A program made the position numbers and the translations under genes. The notes under the pieces are model-generated. The model had not been told where the DNA came from, did no database searches, and worked only from the letters and a program-made list of their open reading frames with translations. From the NCBI GenBank assembly GCA_948470475.1, contig OX419344.1, forward strand, positions 22,934,725 to 22,998,724: 64,000 bases of DNA. The letters run 5' to 3'. Positions 27,101-40,286 of the stretch are shown here, one piece after another (within the stretch, counting starts at the first letter, position 1; every line of letters begins with the position of its first letter). The DNA is from Galaxea fascicularis. Taxonomy: Eukaryota; Cnidaria; Anthozoa; Scleractinia; Euphylliidae.

Positions 27101-29666
27101 CTTGATCTGCCAGTACGCCGGAAAATGACCCATTGTAACGGTTACACAACTCCAATTCGCATCCATATTAGATGCAGATTTAATAAGAAAGTTGCAGTTT
27201 CATTTCAATGAAAAGACTCGTGCTTGAGGAACTGGAAAATTTATCCCTAGGGAAGATTAAATATTTCCGAAAATACAACAAAACAATAAAGCAAACCGCG
27301 TTGTGCATAATGGCCACTTACTACTATAGATAAAGTAAATAAACGGAATTAAGAAAAGGAAAGCAGTCTTCTGTTTTCAACCAGATCAAGGTCAAACTTC
27401 AAAAGTGACTTTGGTCTTCAGAACAAGTTATGTTTACTCTTCCACCCCCAAAGAGTACGCCACATATTTGAAGCTCTTTTGTTTCCTCTTTTCCCTCGAA
27501 CTTTTAACCGTGTCGATTAATTATTTTGATTCATCTAATCTAAAGAACAAAATATAGCCCCGAGCAAAGATTATAATTGTGATAGCGTTCTTGACCATTT
27601 TACACTCACGCGTTCAAAATAGTTTCGACTATTTTCGTCAATGCACGGAATGTTGTGGTTGGGTGAATTAACAAACAAAGAATTTTTATACGAATCCCTG
27701 TGAAAAAACTAACTTTAACGGGTACAACCATTATTCGAGAATAATGTGTTTCAGTTTAACATCCGTTCGCTTTGAAGAAGCGTAAGTCCAAAATCAGCAA
27801 TAAATAGACAAAACTTTGTAAAACCTGCACGCGTACACTCCGCTTAATCGTCTTAGAAATTAAGATGTATTCTCAAGCTTTCCCTCCATTAGTATCTAGA
27901 GTTTACCCCTTCTTACAGTAATCAGCTAAATTTTCAGTTAAGTACCTCTATCCTGACTGAACTTGCAACAACCCTTTGATTTCCTTCGACGGAGAAACTG
28001 TATAATTCAGCCGAGATCAAACAAAATACTTTGATACTGTTCCGTTATTGTAATACCCACAGCTTGTATAACAGGTTGTCGGTTGTTCCTGAAGCTTTCA
28101 GCTCCTGTTAGATGTCCTCTCTGGTGAGCAGATACGTATACAATTATTGTTTAGCTAACACGGCGTCATGTTGGTTGCTGTTTTGAGAGCTAAAGCGTAG
28201 AACTCACCACAACTGCCAGCTGAAAGCTCGATCACTGCGTAGCAAATCAGGCGTGATAATATTCAGGCCCGAATGAACAACTGTTTTCTTTTAATTGGAT
28301 TTCTTTTATAACAACTGACAAAAGAGGATTAAAGAGCAAACTAAACTAAAAAAGGGCGGCTTCTAGACGATTGCGAAAGTTATCTTAATCTATAAAAACC
28401 ACGTCAGTCAACGCCGTTTGTATATAGGTCCGCTGTCTGTTTCGAGCTGAAAGAACTTTGACTTCAGTTTTTTTTAATATAAGATAAATAGGTACAGTTG
28501 TTATCTAAATACCAGACGATACAAAAAAGAGTTTAAAAACTATTCTGCTCTGTGTACAGATAGCAACTTTAAATTTTGAACTCAATTGCAGTACGAATAT
28601 TTCATGTGACAGACACCTTCGAAGGAAACTCATATTTCGTAGTGAAAAAGACTTCTCAGCCTAACATTAGCACACTGTCTTGATTATGAGCTCTACCGCC
28701 TTAGTTACGAGTTTTGCAAATAGACTGGAGACTCAACAGTTTTGAGAGCCTTGCAAAATGTCCTCCACTCTCCAGTCATATCGGTTTCATGTATAAATTT
28801 TGTGTGCAATCCATGTGACTGACGGGAAATCTACACTAGCATCAGTGTTCAAGGGACAGCGCTTATCACCTCCTTCGGTGCAATTTTCAATTAAAGCACT
28901 TTCCAGAACATTGTTGTTGTATCTTACAGATACGGTTATATTTGACCTGAAATTATGTATTAAAAAAACCACCTATTTAAACGAAAATCACACATTGCGG
29001 TCATATTCCAGAAGATACCACTTTTGGATCGTTGGACGAATACAATTGAACGTCTGCGAGGTTTGCATAGCTCCAGCGCAAATACAATTCAACAAACTCC
29101 TTAATTTACAGTAATTGAGGTTTTAATAGTGGGACGATGTCTCCATTAAGTGTTTATTTGCACTGAATTTGAAATACTTTGGATTTAATCTGGAATTATC
29201 CCAAACTTCCTCTACCTGATAATAACTGATAATCCTATTGCCTTTTATGATTAAGATTAATTACATGCACAGAGTGTATTTATAGAGAAGTAATCAACTT
29301 AAAATTCTGGCCATCCACACAACTAATCTTGCAAGTATGACGGCAAAATGACCAGACGATTCACAATTTAGAAAAATGTGAGATTTGCTTGAGGCTTGCC
29401 AAAAGGTTCAACGGCTTTTCCGGGATGCGGCTGGCAAAAACAAATCAGGGGGCCTTTCAAGAATTTCGCAGCATGCACGAATAGAAAAGGCATCGAGGCT
29501 ATCTCAAAACATAAGATGTTTGAAGGTCTTTAATTTAATGCAATTAATGAACTGAACCAAAACAGGTAAACGGATGGTTAGTTTTACGTTATATGAAAAT
29601 CGAGGCCTTTGAATATTGTTGGGTTTCGACTGATTCTGGCGTGTCCCTGCCAGCTTGGCGAAGATG

Positions 29667-29691
29667 AATAAAATAAAATAAATAAAATAAA
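29667..29691 (+). repeat. AAATA/AATAAA simple repeat
   Basis: Short A-rich simple repeat following non-repetitive sequence, as often seen at the 3' end of LINEs or SINEs. No retroposon body was identified upstream. Confidence 0.7.
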
Positions 29692-29804
29692 CGTGAATAT
29701 AGAGGCTAGTGAGCCTACAAACTATTCTCCAGTGTAGGTTTTTACCCTACTCTGTCTCTATTTTTTCAATTCTGGTTGTAGATGAACCTACATGAACTGA
29801 TCAT

Positions 29805-29825
29805 ACATACACATACATACATACA
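29805..29825 (+). repeat. ACAT microsatellite
   Basis: Tandem CATA units interrupted once by CACATA. Confidence 0.8.
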
Positions 29826-32800
29826 TTTTTATTAATCCAAGAAGTCGTGTGACTATACAGGATACTAAAACAGTCAGCGACGAGGTAGAAAAGGGGGCAA
29901 AAAATAAATAACTACCTAAATTAAATTTTTTAGAAGATACAAATATTTACATTGCGTTGCAATATTGCCTTATGGTTGGCAAAGTATTCTCTTGGAAGGC
30001 AGTCACGGTAACAGAATCAGCATTAACAGCAGAACTTATATGCGTTGGTGCGAACAAAGATATGTCTGAACTTATGAGGGTGGTTAGAGCGATTGCTTCA
30101 TACGCTGGGGTGACAGATACTGGAAATGTTAAGTGAATCCGGTTGTGCACAGCTTTATACATTATGGTATTACTAGTATTACTAGTAGATGAGCTCATGA
30201 TAAGGTCATATCAGCTGTGTTGTATCATTGTATCGTAAAACAGATCAGTTCCGAAGCATCAATTCCAAAGGTAGCACTCAGTATGTGGTGTCTGAAAGTT
30301 TGCTTTGCTTTACGACGAATTTTGTTTCGTTTGCACGCAAACTAATCCCAAAGTAGAATAGCATTATGTCAATTGAATTGAAAGCTACTAGGCGGCAATT
30401 TACTTTAGTGTCCATGTTTTGCGCTGTACTGTGTTGCAGGGAATATTTGATACTGTGTCACTTTCAAAGTCCGAGCCGTATGAAAGTTTCCCATATTATA
30501 GAACTGTTCTTCTACAATAGGATCCTTTGACAAAATCCTAAAAACATGATCTACAATTCAGAAGCATTCATCTGCAAGCCAATGAGCGGTACTTTCCTAT
30601 AATTTAAGAAGTTTATTTTGCCACATAGTACAGATGAATATAACATCCTAATTTGGTCATTCTTCAACGATAACTCTTGAACAGTATTTTGTGAGGGTGC
30701 TGTTTGTTGGTCGATATTTTCAAATCGTGTGGAAGTTTGAAGTTTTTCAGGCTCTTGAAGCAGAGCCAACTAAAACAGGAGTAGAGCGGTAAAAATTCCC
30801 TCCTACTGGCTTTATTTGTCTACATTCCAGTCGCGATGAAAGCTGTGTCATAGCCACCATTAACAGCAGGCCTGTAGATCAAGGCACGGAGGTATGAAGT
30901 GCACGAGGGGCGAGGCGTGAAGTGCTCTCTAATGTAACATTTTTAAAGTACTATTCAAAACTGTATGATTTTCAAAGCTGTGTTAGTGCGGCATATTTTG
31001 ACCATTTTCCCTGAGATATAAAGGGCTTGTTTTGTTCCACTCACGGATACAAAACAGAGACTGAAGGAAGGAATATATTTCGATCATGTCGGTGAAGAGA
31101 TTAACACCCTTCTCCAGAAACAAGCAAATAGTTAGTTATTCTCTTTTATCGTAGTAACTGGCTATGTATCAGTAAATTTTGGCCATTTTGATCTTAATTA
31201 CAAAATACATTTTGACTCCATTTAACATTGACATAGGGTTGATGATTCAATTATTTTGGCCTGAAATGACTTCATGGACTTGTCTGGTTTACCTGACTGA
31301 CTGGATACAAAACCCCCTCATTCCGACACTAAGATACAAACTGAGGCATGGAAGTGGCACACCTCAAGAAACGAAGGTACCTGGAAGGCCACGGTATCAT
31401 ATCGATAACGTTACAATATGGACGCTAAATGCATTATGACAATCAACATTCAGTAGGGCAATAAATCAAAAAGTCTAAAGCCAGTCTGAGCCCAACGTTT
31501 TGAACGTGCTCGTCACGTCTTAGCGAACGTGTCTGGGCAAAAAACTGCGAAGGGCGCCCCTGTGTGACAATTTATTCTTCCTCGGCAGTTGGGAAAGAGA
31601 TAAAACAGAATTTCTGCCGCTTTGAGCAAACCTCAGTGTCAGCCATTTTTGGGCGAAACCAGACGAAACCTGAGCTCAAGGTTGGCTTTGTTCCCACGTT
31701 TTCTTAATCTTGAAAAAGTATACCCCACCGTGCGACTTTATGTGTGTTAGAGTGAGTTTTGGCTAAAACAAATGATATTTTCCAATACAAGAAGACTACA
31801 AAACTAAGCAGCTACATAGACTGTGACGGTCTCTTCATTCAAACCAGCTCCGAGTTCCGTGGTCGAACGCTGAGAGAAGTCCAGTGAATACTTATTAATC
31901 ACCTCAACCTCTAAAAGCATAGCACGAATTTTAATTTAAAAACATATCTCTATGGCTTCTGAGATGAGCTTTTTGCCCCGTTATGAACAAACTGAACAAA
32001 AGGTGATTTTGAATTTTGAGATACGTACCTTTACGGCTCTATAGTGGATCTTGCTGCGAGCAACTCGGGGATAAGTCAATTGTGAATAATGTTCGATCCT
32101 TTCGGAAATTAGAACGAACCATTCACTTAAGCATAGACAAGAAATGATCGATAGATATCATGAAAAGACTGTCACAGTGGACCACCATAAGTGCAAACCG
32201 TAAGTTCATTAAACCTCATTAAAAATCACTACTTGTCACCACTGGTTGTGTGAAACATCAATTTGCTGAATGCACACAGTGTTATAGAAATCAAACTATC
32301 GTTCTCATACTAGTACATGGCGAGATCGTTACGAGAAAAATGATTTTCGTGGTTTTGCAAGGAAGCATTAGTATACATAACAGAGACCTTTCTCAATCAT
32401 ACAGTGTTGATTGAGACGGAAATATTCGTTTGGAATATTCGAGGTTATCTATTTTCCGGCAATAGAGTAAATCTCTCAAATCCTCAAGTACTTTACGTGT
32501 ACAAATAGAAGATGTTACGGAAAGATAAAGGAAAACCATAAACGTTTTTTTCTTGATCATTAATCAGTTCCTGCAAGTAAACATGAGTGAATCGGATACA
32601 CACAACTGAGGAGGATTTTATTTAGAGCTTACCTCTATTCTTTGTTATTCTTAGACACTCCTCGAGCGTGAATTAAACTTTTACCTCTGCCAGATGTACT
32701 TGAATATCTCTGCAGAAAAGCAAAGAATTTAATAGAGCTATAGCGATGGGTATCTCACGATATGAGCTACTAAACAGTGCGAATCCGACAGTTAGCTGCG

Positions 32801-33851
32801 GCAGGACATTTCCGTTCGCAGCGCACGATTCAGTCCTCTCCAAAACATGATTCTTTGCATGGCTTAGAATCTCTGATAAAGCACTTTACACCAGAAATGA
32901 ATTCTCTAATCCGTATAACGCAGCTGTTTAACAACTACATTACCTCAACAATCGTATTGATAGCTACCTTTGCTATGTAATACGACGAGTAAATTGAATG
33001 AAACTTGTTTCGAGAGCCCAACTTTCCGCCCAAAGCTCTTGAACTCTGAGATTCAGTGAGTCAGCTTTGATTTCAAATCCCGCTGTGAGGATCTCGTTGT
33101 GATTCTTGACAGTGGAAACTGACTTTCAAATGAGCTACGTTGCCTTACACGGCAACCACAATCAATCGGCCAGCAGGGCGTCTTGAGAAAATGACAACAA
33201 TGGACACCAGGGGCCAAAAATTCAACCGAGTGATTAAATAAAAAATCTTAAGTTTGGTTTGTTCAGCCATTGTAACATAGTCGCGCCACTGTAAAATGTT
33301 TGCTATCTTTTGAATGGTCGCACTGTGAAGGATTTAATCCTCTGAGTTATGCTGATTCGAACAGTATGCGGTTCAAGGCAGCGAAGGGAGAACAACGTGA
33401 AGAGATTTGAATGTACTTTAGGCTTTATAGACTTAAAGCTCGCCTAGATTGCCAAGTCATTAGTCGACACATTATGGGGGTAAACTCTCTTATTCATTAT
33501 TTAATCGTTCTTTTTTTTTAGAATCGGCACGTTAAAAACTTTTGCAAATTCCTTAACTCAGTAGCAACTGTTTCAGAAGCTTAACTAAAATGACTCAGTT
33601 GTTGCATGGCCGCAAAAATGACAAAGAAATGTAAAAAAAAACTTTATTGAATTTTTTGAAAGATTAAAATTTACAGGTTTTTGTTCTTCTAACTAGTGAC
33701 TCTCTGGAACACTAAATAAACACAGGCTGAAATAACAAAAAAAATGCTTCCTTCACGATTGAAACAACGTAGTCAAAGTGCTCTTAATTCGCTTAAGGAT
33801 AAATATTGATATTGTGATCTCTATTAGACAAATAAACAATCACATATTGCA

Positions 33852-34118
33852 TTGATCCGGTTGTATAACAGAGCTGCTGTTTCCGCGCGTAGTTTTTGTT
33901 TCGTTTTGAGGCGACCAGTTGGATTTTGTCCTTCGCGACAAATCTACGAAGAGCGCACTGATTTGGTTAGGACCCATCTGTTAATGAAACCAGACATATT
34001 TAGAATAATTGAGGAAGATGAGTTGTTTCCGTTGTCGGTTCATCAGAGACTCAAAAACCAGCGTGAGACTTATCAAGAACAGAAAACAATTCTTCGCATC
34101 TTGGGCCGGAAAAGATAA
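33852..34118 (+). pseudogene. possible CARD-like death-fold exon or relic
   Basis: The open frame from about 33940 reads ERTDLVRTHLL, then KPDIFRIIEEDELF, QRLKNQRETYQEQK and ILRILGRKR before a stop. This spacing resembles a caspase-recruitment domain: a first helix with paired arginines and leucines, a 'd.f..i.e.d.l' turn, and a final LL..L..R helix. The frame has no ATG before the domain (it runs in from TTG at 33852), no clear acceptor upstream and no GT donor at the end. It is therefore either an internal exon whose partners I cannot find or a stranded fragment. No neighbouring caspase, NACHT or kinase domain was found. The family call is by eye only. Confidence 0.3.
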
Positions 34119-37100
34119 CTACTTAACTTTATTTCAGGCTTTATTTTACAAGTTTGAAAAACATAGTCTAAGATACTGCAACTAAAACTTCAGGAAGCAG
34201 ACGGGAGGTTTCACTGTATAAGCTGTGATAAGTTCATTAAAATTAACTTATCGCAAGTTAAGGGTGGAAATGGAGGTTTCCGCAACATGGAATCTCTTTA
34301 CTTTACCAAACATTTCTAACAGAGATTCGTCCTCAAAGTAAAGATAAAGAGTTTGTCTTTTAGTTTGTTAGTGCTGATTTAACAATAGGAACAGTAATTG
34401 TTACAAGCCCGTCATTGGTACAAAATTTATTCTTTCACATTTAGGATTTTATGTGCCGGTTCGCAGCAGCAAAAACATGTGACTTGCGTATCCGATGTCA
34501 GTCCTGGCCAAGCAGAAATATTCCTATTTTTAATTAGGCAAAAATTCCAACACCAAATCATCACGAGAACAAATTAATGCAAATTTGTTTTTAAAGGAAA
34601 ATATGACACCCTCTCTATCCAGTTTTAGGCTTAAAGGGACTTCGACACGACAGGTTTGTTGCTTTGAATCAATTCTTTCCAAAACCGTTACTTGGAGCTT
34701 TTATTGATACAAACAATGTTCCTGATAAACTATGGGGTGGATATCAAATTCATTTTATCAAAAAGAGCAACCCATAATAAGGTTTTTGGTGTTTCTTGTC
34801 GAGATAGTATCAAAACTTGAAAAGGTTGGCCCAATCTTTTCAAGTTTCAATCCATTTCCATCCTTGCCGCATTGGTAGCATCAGACGACAGGAAACAGTC
34901 ACGAGCACATCTCTCTCACACTAAGCTTATGTCACGGCATTTTTACAGAGCGATTTATTTTTAGACTGTCGTTCCCATGAAAAAAAGGCAGTTCCGCGTG
35001 ATACCGCATCATTATCACCTTCCTTTTGTTCTAAAAGAAAGGTCGAGCAAACGTTTCGCACGAGAGAATAGGGCTCCTGAGGGAGTCTCATATTTGCGGA
35101 AAATTCAATCTAAAAATAAATCGGTATGTGAAAACGCCGTGACAGGAATATAGGGTAGTTGTACGCTCCTAGTGATGGGCTTCTGAAACAGTTTTAGTGC
35201 CATAAAAGTCTTAAATAACAAAAAATATGCTAAAATAGCGTGGCATAGCCCTTTAAAGAACAGTTCGTGATGTTAAAAATCTTTACCCGTTTCTGACCAA
35301 GGGAGGTTCGACAACCCACAATGATTGTGGCGGGACATCGTCGTAATTTATATTTATATTGAGGACTATGAAACACCGGTCAAGGTAGCTTTACTCTTGC
35401 TTTTTAAGTTTCTTTGTATAGATCAGTTAAAACCGCAAAAGTGTGAGAGGGGACTGGGAAAATCAAAAAGAGACCGTAGAATCACTAGACTGCAAGTTAG
35501 CATGAGTTCATGTACCTCCCAAATAGGAAACCGGATGCCGCAAACGATGTCACTGTGATAAAATTGTGGTTGCATTGGTATTTTCCAGTTATTAAAAGCA
35601 GGAACATCGAATTACACTCAAAACTGTGGTGCACCTCTTTCTCTTTCTCCCTTGTGGTTTCAAAGCAGGCACAATGTTGTCTGTTAGATGCGCTGTAGAC
35701 TTTCTTACTGAAACCCGTCTGTATGTTTTGGAGTCTCGCAATTCCTTCGCTCGCTCTATCGCCGCTTTGCAACCTGCGTCACTTGTCGCTTATTTTACCG
35801 GGCAGGTCCAGGTGGTAAGAAGCATGATTTCATCAATGTTTTTCATGCACATACCATTTTTCGCAGCTTTCCTACTAGGCCTTGCTTGATCAGCGTTGTC
35901 ACCTACGCTTCAATGGAGAACACAGCCAAGAAATGCTCGGCCTTTTTCTCATTAAAGAGGTCTTTAGAGTGTGTAAGATTTTTTGAAAGAAAGGCTGCAA
36001 AATTAACAGGTGTTTTAGTGACATGTTCCCAGACCACCGTGATCACGTGATGAGTTTTACCTTAGACACCTTAGAATCCAAAAAGCATGCATGAGCTGAT
36101 CCCAAGGAAACTGCACAGCATGATGTCTGATTCAGCGATTTTAAATTAAATTTGTGAACACCATCACGTAAAAGAACTAATAGCACTAAAAGGAAAGCGC
36201 GTTACCTACGACAAAAGGAATCAATGTACGTTTGAATAGTTGGTAATCATTGCCTGGGCTAACAACTATGTTTAATTGGACCGGTCAACCAGACAGGGGC
36301 ACCCAAGGGGTCAAATCAACCAAAAGCTGTAAAAAGGCATTTTTAAGTACCTTATGATGTTTCAAGCTTGTTGAAAGTGATGTTGCCATAAGCTAGACGA
36401 ATTAAATCTGTTCTGATTCCTTAGATGAAGTTTTAATTGTCCGAAAAGTGTAGGGAACAAAATATTCCTTTGAGAGATTGCTAGCAAAAGTCAACCGTCC
36501 ACAAACTTTCCAGAGAACTATTTGCTTTCCGAAAATGCAAGCTGACGTTTTTGACTGCCAAAAACAGCAGATATGAACTTACAGAAAACATCATGGACTA
36601 TTATTTCCAGGCTGTGAATCTTTTAGGCCAAGCTTCAGTTACAAAAGGTTAGCGCACTCTTTGATCGACGCCGAAAACCTGAGGCAAACTACCTTCCACC
36701 GAACAGATATCTACCGAAACTTGTTGATGGGTGCTCGTAAACCAGACACCATTAATTGGTATAAGAGCAATCTTTTAGAGCCCACTTTAGCAGCTGAATT
36801 GCACTATCGCCGGCGATATTGCACGGTAATGCCTGATCACATCTAAAGGCATTGTGCCAGGAGGCTTTGGAGTCAATAATGTGCCAAATAGTAGAACGTG
36901 ATGACTTTACATTTTATTGCAGTTGACTGGGTCAAATGATGATCGATAGTCTAAAACGTAACCCAGCAACCGCTAAGGCCATGAAGACGTCAGCTAAAAT
37001 ATACCGTATCATATTTTTGTGGTAGACCTGGCTTTGTTAACGAGACGTTTATTCCGGACCCAGTCATAGAAGGCGCTAGCCAATCGCCGGAAAGATATAA

Positions 37101-38016
37101 CGATATTGGCAAAGTGCAAGAGCACAGAGAGGCGTGCTCTCACATGCTGAATCTCCGTTAACAGAAGTTTATTCAAACCCAGCGCCAACTAGAAGCAAGC
37201 GTTTTAATCATACATGCGCAAGTTGTAAATCAACTTGACTTTCGACCCCGTTTGATGTCAGCTCTGTTCATCTGTCGACTGAATAAAACTTGAAATTGCG
37301 CCAAAATCGGTGTTCCGGACGGAGAGGACCAGCGCGACTCTAGGGCGCTCACACAGCACGTATATGTTGAGAGACAAGCATATGCTTCTTCATGGATCAC
37401 GCGATGGAAAAATCACTTCTGTATAGTTCAGACTTTAAACCGAGAAACTTTAAATGGCTGTCACCACTTTCCAAAATGTTGCATGATACACTGAATTTGT
37501 AATGAATGAACTCTTTTTACTACTATTTTTATACTGTGAAACAAAGCATTTAAACTGAGTTATTAAATATCATTACACTGACATAAGTGGGGGAATTAGT
37601 TATGAAGTGTAAAATGGTGACTGAGCATTGGAAGCACTGAAGCCGGCCCACTGGAAACAAAAATTCTTGGCCTTTCAATGTCTCATGCATGTAAACTACA
37701 CATGGAAAAAACATGGCACTGAAGAAGAAATAACACATGCGATTTTCATAATTTCACGATACTTAGGTCACAAACCGAACCACCCAGTGAAACAAACAGA
37801 AAAAATGGGCGGCTGAGGGATGGCCGGTATTTACTAAATTACTGCCATGGATCTGTATACGCCCTAACAAGACAACGCCATAGCAGTTCTTATCGCTCGC
37901 GTCGTCAGTTATCCTGAGGTAGAAATGGTTCAAATATCAACCAACAAAACGAAAACAAACACCATAATTCTACTGAGAAAAACTCAGTGAATACGTTCTC
38001 TTCGCAAAGGCCCAGT
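34119..38016. other. non-coding region with inverted-repeat element
   Basis: No supported gene. It holds the inverted-repeat element 34930-35144, which may sit inside a larger diverged element running from about 34630 (CTTAAAGGGAC) to 35275 (reverse complement CTTTAAAGGGC). The open frames at 35497-35889 and 36661-36846 show no family resemblance. Confidence 0.45.
34930..35144. mobile_element. MITE-like element with about 38-bp inverted ends
   Basis: The left arm contains TGTCACGGCATTTTTACAGA and CGATTTATTTTTAGACTG; the reverse-complemented right arm contains TGTCACGGCGTTTTCACATA and CGATTTATTTTTAGATTG. About 215 bp, no coding capacity. Confidence 0.6.
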
Positions 38017-38089
38017 TGAACACTCAACGATCTCACTTCGGATGAGTTTGATGATCATACTCATCCGAAGTGAGATCGTTGAGTGTTCA
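38017..38089. repeat. perfect 31-bp hairpin with 11-base loop
   Basis: The left arm 38017-38047 (starts TGAACACTCAACGATCTCAC) is the exact reverse complement of the right arm 38059-38089. The loop is 38048-38058. Outside the arms, GGCCCAG and CTGGGC can pair after a small bulge, extending the stem. A transcript from either strand would fold into a pre-miRNA-sized hairpin. A short palindromic transposon remnant would look the same. Confidence 0.95.
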
Positions 38090-39286
38090 GCCGGCTGGGC
38101 TGTTCCAGAACGTACGGTTGTCTGGTGTTGTCTGATCTCACTGCAGCTGCCATGTTTAACTGAGAACTGCATGCCCGAAAATAGTGACGTCTTGTGTAAG
38201 ATCACGAGCTTCTGCTAGATATCAGGAATGCGTCACGTCAGCTGGAACTGACAACAGTCCAACATAAGAACTTTATATTCCTGCAAAGAGAGAAGTGGGA
38301 TCTTTGCTTACCTTGAGTCCAGCTTCCTTGCAAGATTGCAATGCTCACAGTGAGACGTGCCTGTAAGATGTAAGTTGCGATAGACCTATGGAATATTGTG
38401 AGTTATCCAAGTAGGAAAAACAAGCTCTTGACACTTAGACGACACAGAAAACCTAATGTACCATGCGGTGTTGTCAGAACTACAACAGAATCACAACAAT
38501 GCAAAAGAACAGTCAGCCAGTCTAGCATTCGCGACAAATCTGATCTCTCCTTTGATATGCTGGACCACAGGAGGCACCTGCCTCAGAGATTTGGTTTGAA
38601 GTGATTTGTGCGCGCGCCTTGGTTTACTCTTCGACTATAAATAAATAGTCAAATTATACACCTTACATAGGACCAAAATGGCTTAAGAACAATATCTTAA
38701 ACAGCAGCCTACATGTAAAAGCCGAGGGAGTCCTAATGGGGGCAAGGTCACCATTCGGTACGCCTCTTATAGGTACAAATCACGAAAAGTATGCTTTTTC
38801 TATGAAGACGAATCTGGTAGGCGTTAGATATACGCTATTGAAGAGTAATTCTTTTTCTCTCCATTGTCACAAGAGAACAGATGCAACAACGACCCCTCTA
38901 ACCATAACTATAGTCATTTTCTTACCCATTTCTCTGACAAAACGTAAATATTTTTTTAATGAGCTCCATTATCAAATTCTATCGTTTTTTGAGTGATTGA
39001 TCACACTTTTAATGTCATTAATAAAAGCTATAATCTCTGGTGACAAGTCGAGACCATTTTAAGGTCAATTTTAGGAAACTTAATCGTATTCAATTTATTT
39101 GCTTGAGGTGCTTCATTTATGCAATTCATCTCAATTAATTCTCCATACAATAACACACATCACTTCTTTATTTAGGCCTGGGGTACTTTCATTTATAGAT
39201 ATTTCCAGACTAAATTTGGTCGAAGAGAGGGGTTGGGAGGAGTACATATCTAACAACAACAACAACAACAATTTCATTTGCATTTA
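38090..39286. other. non-coding region
   Basis: Nothing gene-like recognised. It ends in an AAC microsatellite (39252-39270) beside the next MITE. Confidence 0.5.
39252..39270 (+). repeat. AAC microsatellite
   Basis: Six tandem AAC units followed directly by the short inverted-repeat element at 39287. Confidence 0.85.
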
Positions 39287-39443
39287 ATAGATAATTTTTA
39301 GTCACGTGACCAGCGGCCATATTGGTTTGCACAAAAATAGAGTTCAATTCCCAGAGGGTTAGCCTTGTGCACCAACATGGCCGCCATTCCTTCGTTTTTG
39401 TGCACCAACATGTCCGCCGTGACGTCACGTGAAAACGATCTAT
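39287..39443. mobile_element. short MITE-like element with CACGTGAC-containing inverted ends
   Basis: The left end reads ATAGATAATTTTTAGTCACG and then TGACCAGCGGCCAT. The reverse-complemented right end reads ATAGATCGTTTTCACGTGAC and then GGCGGACATGTTGG. An internal direct repeat, TTTGTGCACCAACATG, also occurs. About 157 bp with no coding capacity. Confidence 0.65.
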
Positions 39444-39836
39444 AGAATATACATATATTTGTTTTGATGAATTTGTGTTTAATCTTTTTGGATATTTTAA
39501 AACTATATAACGATAAATGAACGAAATGCCTACAGCCTAAATGAACCGTGAGGTTTTCGGGTTTTTGTAGCTTCACTCACAAACAAATCACAGATGGACT
39601 AATACAGTAATAGGAAAGAGGACACAGAGGAAAAGAGAAGGGCTAAAGCGAAGCGTAAAGCATAAAGCATACATCACACATAGCCTGCGTACAAACTAGA
39701 AGTGATACTACGCGAAAATATTAAGAGATAAGAAAACTACAGCAATACAATAGCAAAGGTCACTAAAAGCTCTAAAGCGAAACATTATGCATAAGCGTAA
39801 AGCAAATACACAAAAGAGAAAAAGAGAAAAAGGTTC

Positions 39837-40286
39837 TAGTTTATGTTGAAAGAATCATGCTGTGTAAGTAGTAAATTGTCTAATTCGTTTTTTACACTAT
39901 AAGTAGTTAAGTGTTTTAAGTCGGAAGGTAGTCCCTGCCATATGTTTTCCAGCTGCCATTCAATGTATCGTTTGTTTGCCAGTATTTGTTCTATAACGAG
40001 GTCTGTATATAGATTGTCTTGTCAAGCATATCTTGTTTTATATGAGTGAATATTTTTAGCGTACTGGAAACAACTTTTAAAAATTGATGGAAGTTCTTGT
40101 TTGTGCGAATTATGGATTGATTTTAATGCTTGAAGTTCGTATATATGATCGATAGTTAGATTGTCAAGGAGGTTAATTAGTGGCAGGGGGCTTTCGGTAT
40201 TTTTACCATACAGAGTAGTGGTATGTACCAAACTTAGGTTGAAAAACTCAAAATAGCTTTCATTTGACACTGTTTGATAGCCCTAA
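39837..40286 (-). pseudogene. non-LTR retrotransposon ORF2 C-terminal relic
   Basis: The minus-strand frame reads IDHIYELQALKSIHN, LPSIFKSCFQYAKNIHSYKT and RYA, then a TGA, then continues in the same frame with DNLYTDL and WQGLPSDLKHLTTYSVKN to a TAG at 39839-39837. The pattern 'P..f...f......HsY.TR.a ... W..lP..lK' is the usual C-terminal tail of reverse-transcriptase ORFs of LINE elements. The catalytic reverse-transcriptase domain is missing and there is one internal stop, so it is a 5'-truncated dead copy. A-rich sequence lies beyond its 3' side (39600-39836). Confidence 0.6.

Larger units (their letters stand above)
20710..33850. other. 13-kb gene-poor region
   Basis: No exon, tRNA or rRNA recognised on either strand. 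Features seen: a 16-G run (21141-21156); a minus-orientation AACCCTTAA-family copy (about 22198-22409); 106-bp family copies at about 21350-21425 (minus), 24225-24400, 24690-24735 and 24835-25060 (plus); an AATAAA-type microsatellite (29667-29691) that may be the tail of a retroposon; and an ACAT microsatellite (29805-29825). Confidence 0.45.

Noticed and set aside
29947..30198. 83-residue Ser/Thr-rich minus-strand frame
   Set aside because: No start context, splice partners or family resemblance.
35497..35889. Overlapping open frames on both strands
   Set aside because: No recognisable domain, and frames open on both strands suggest chance.
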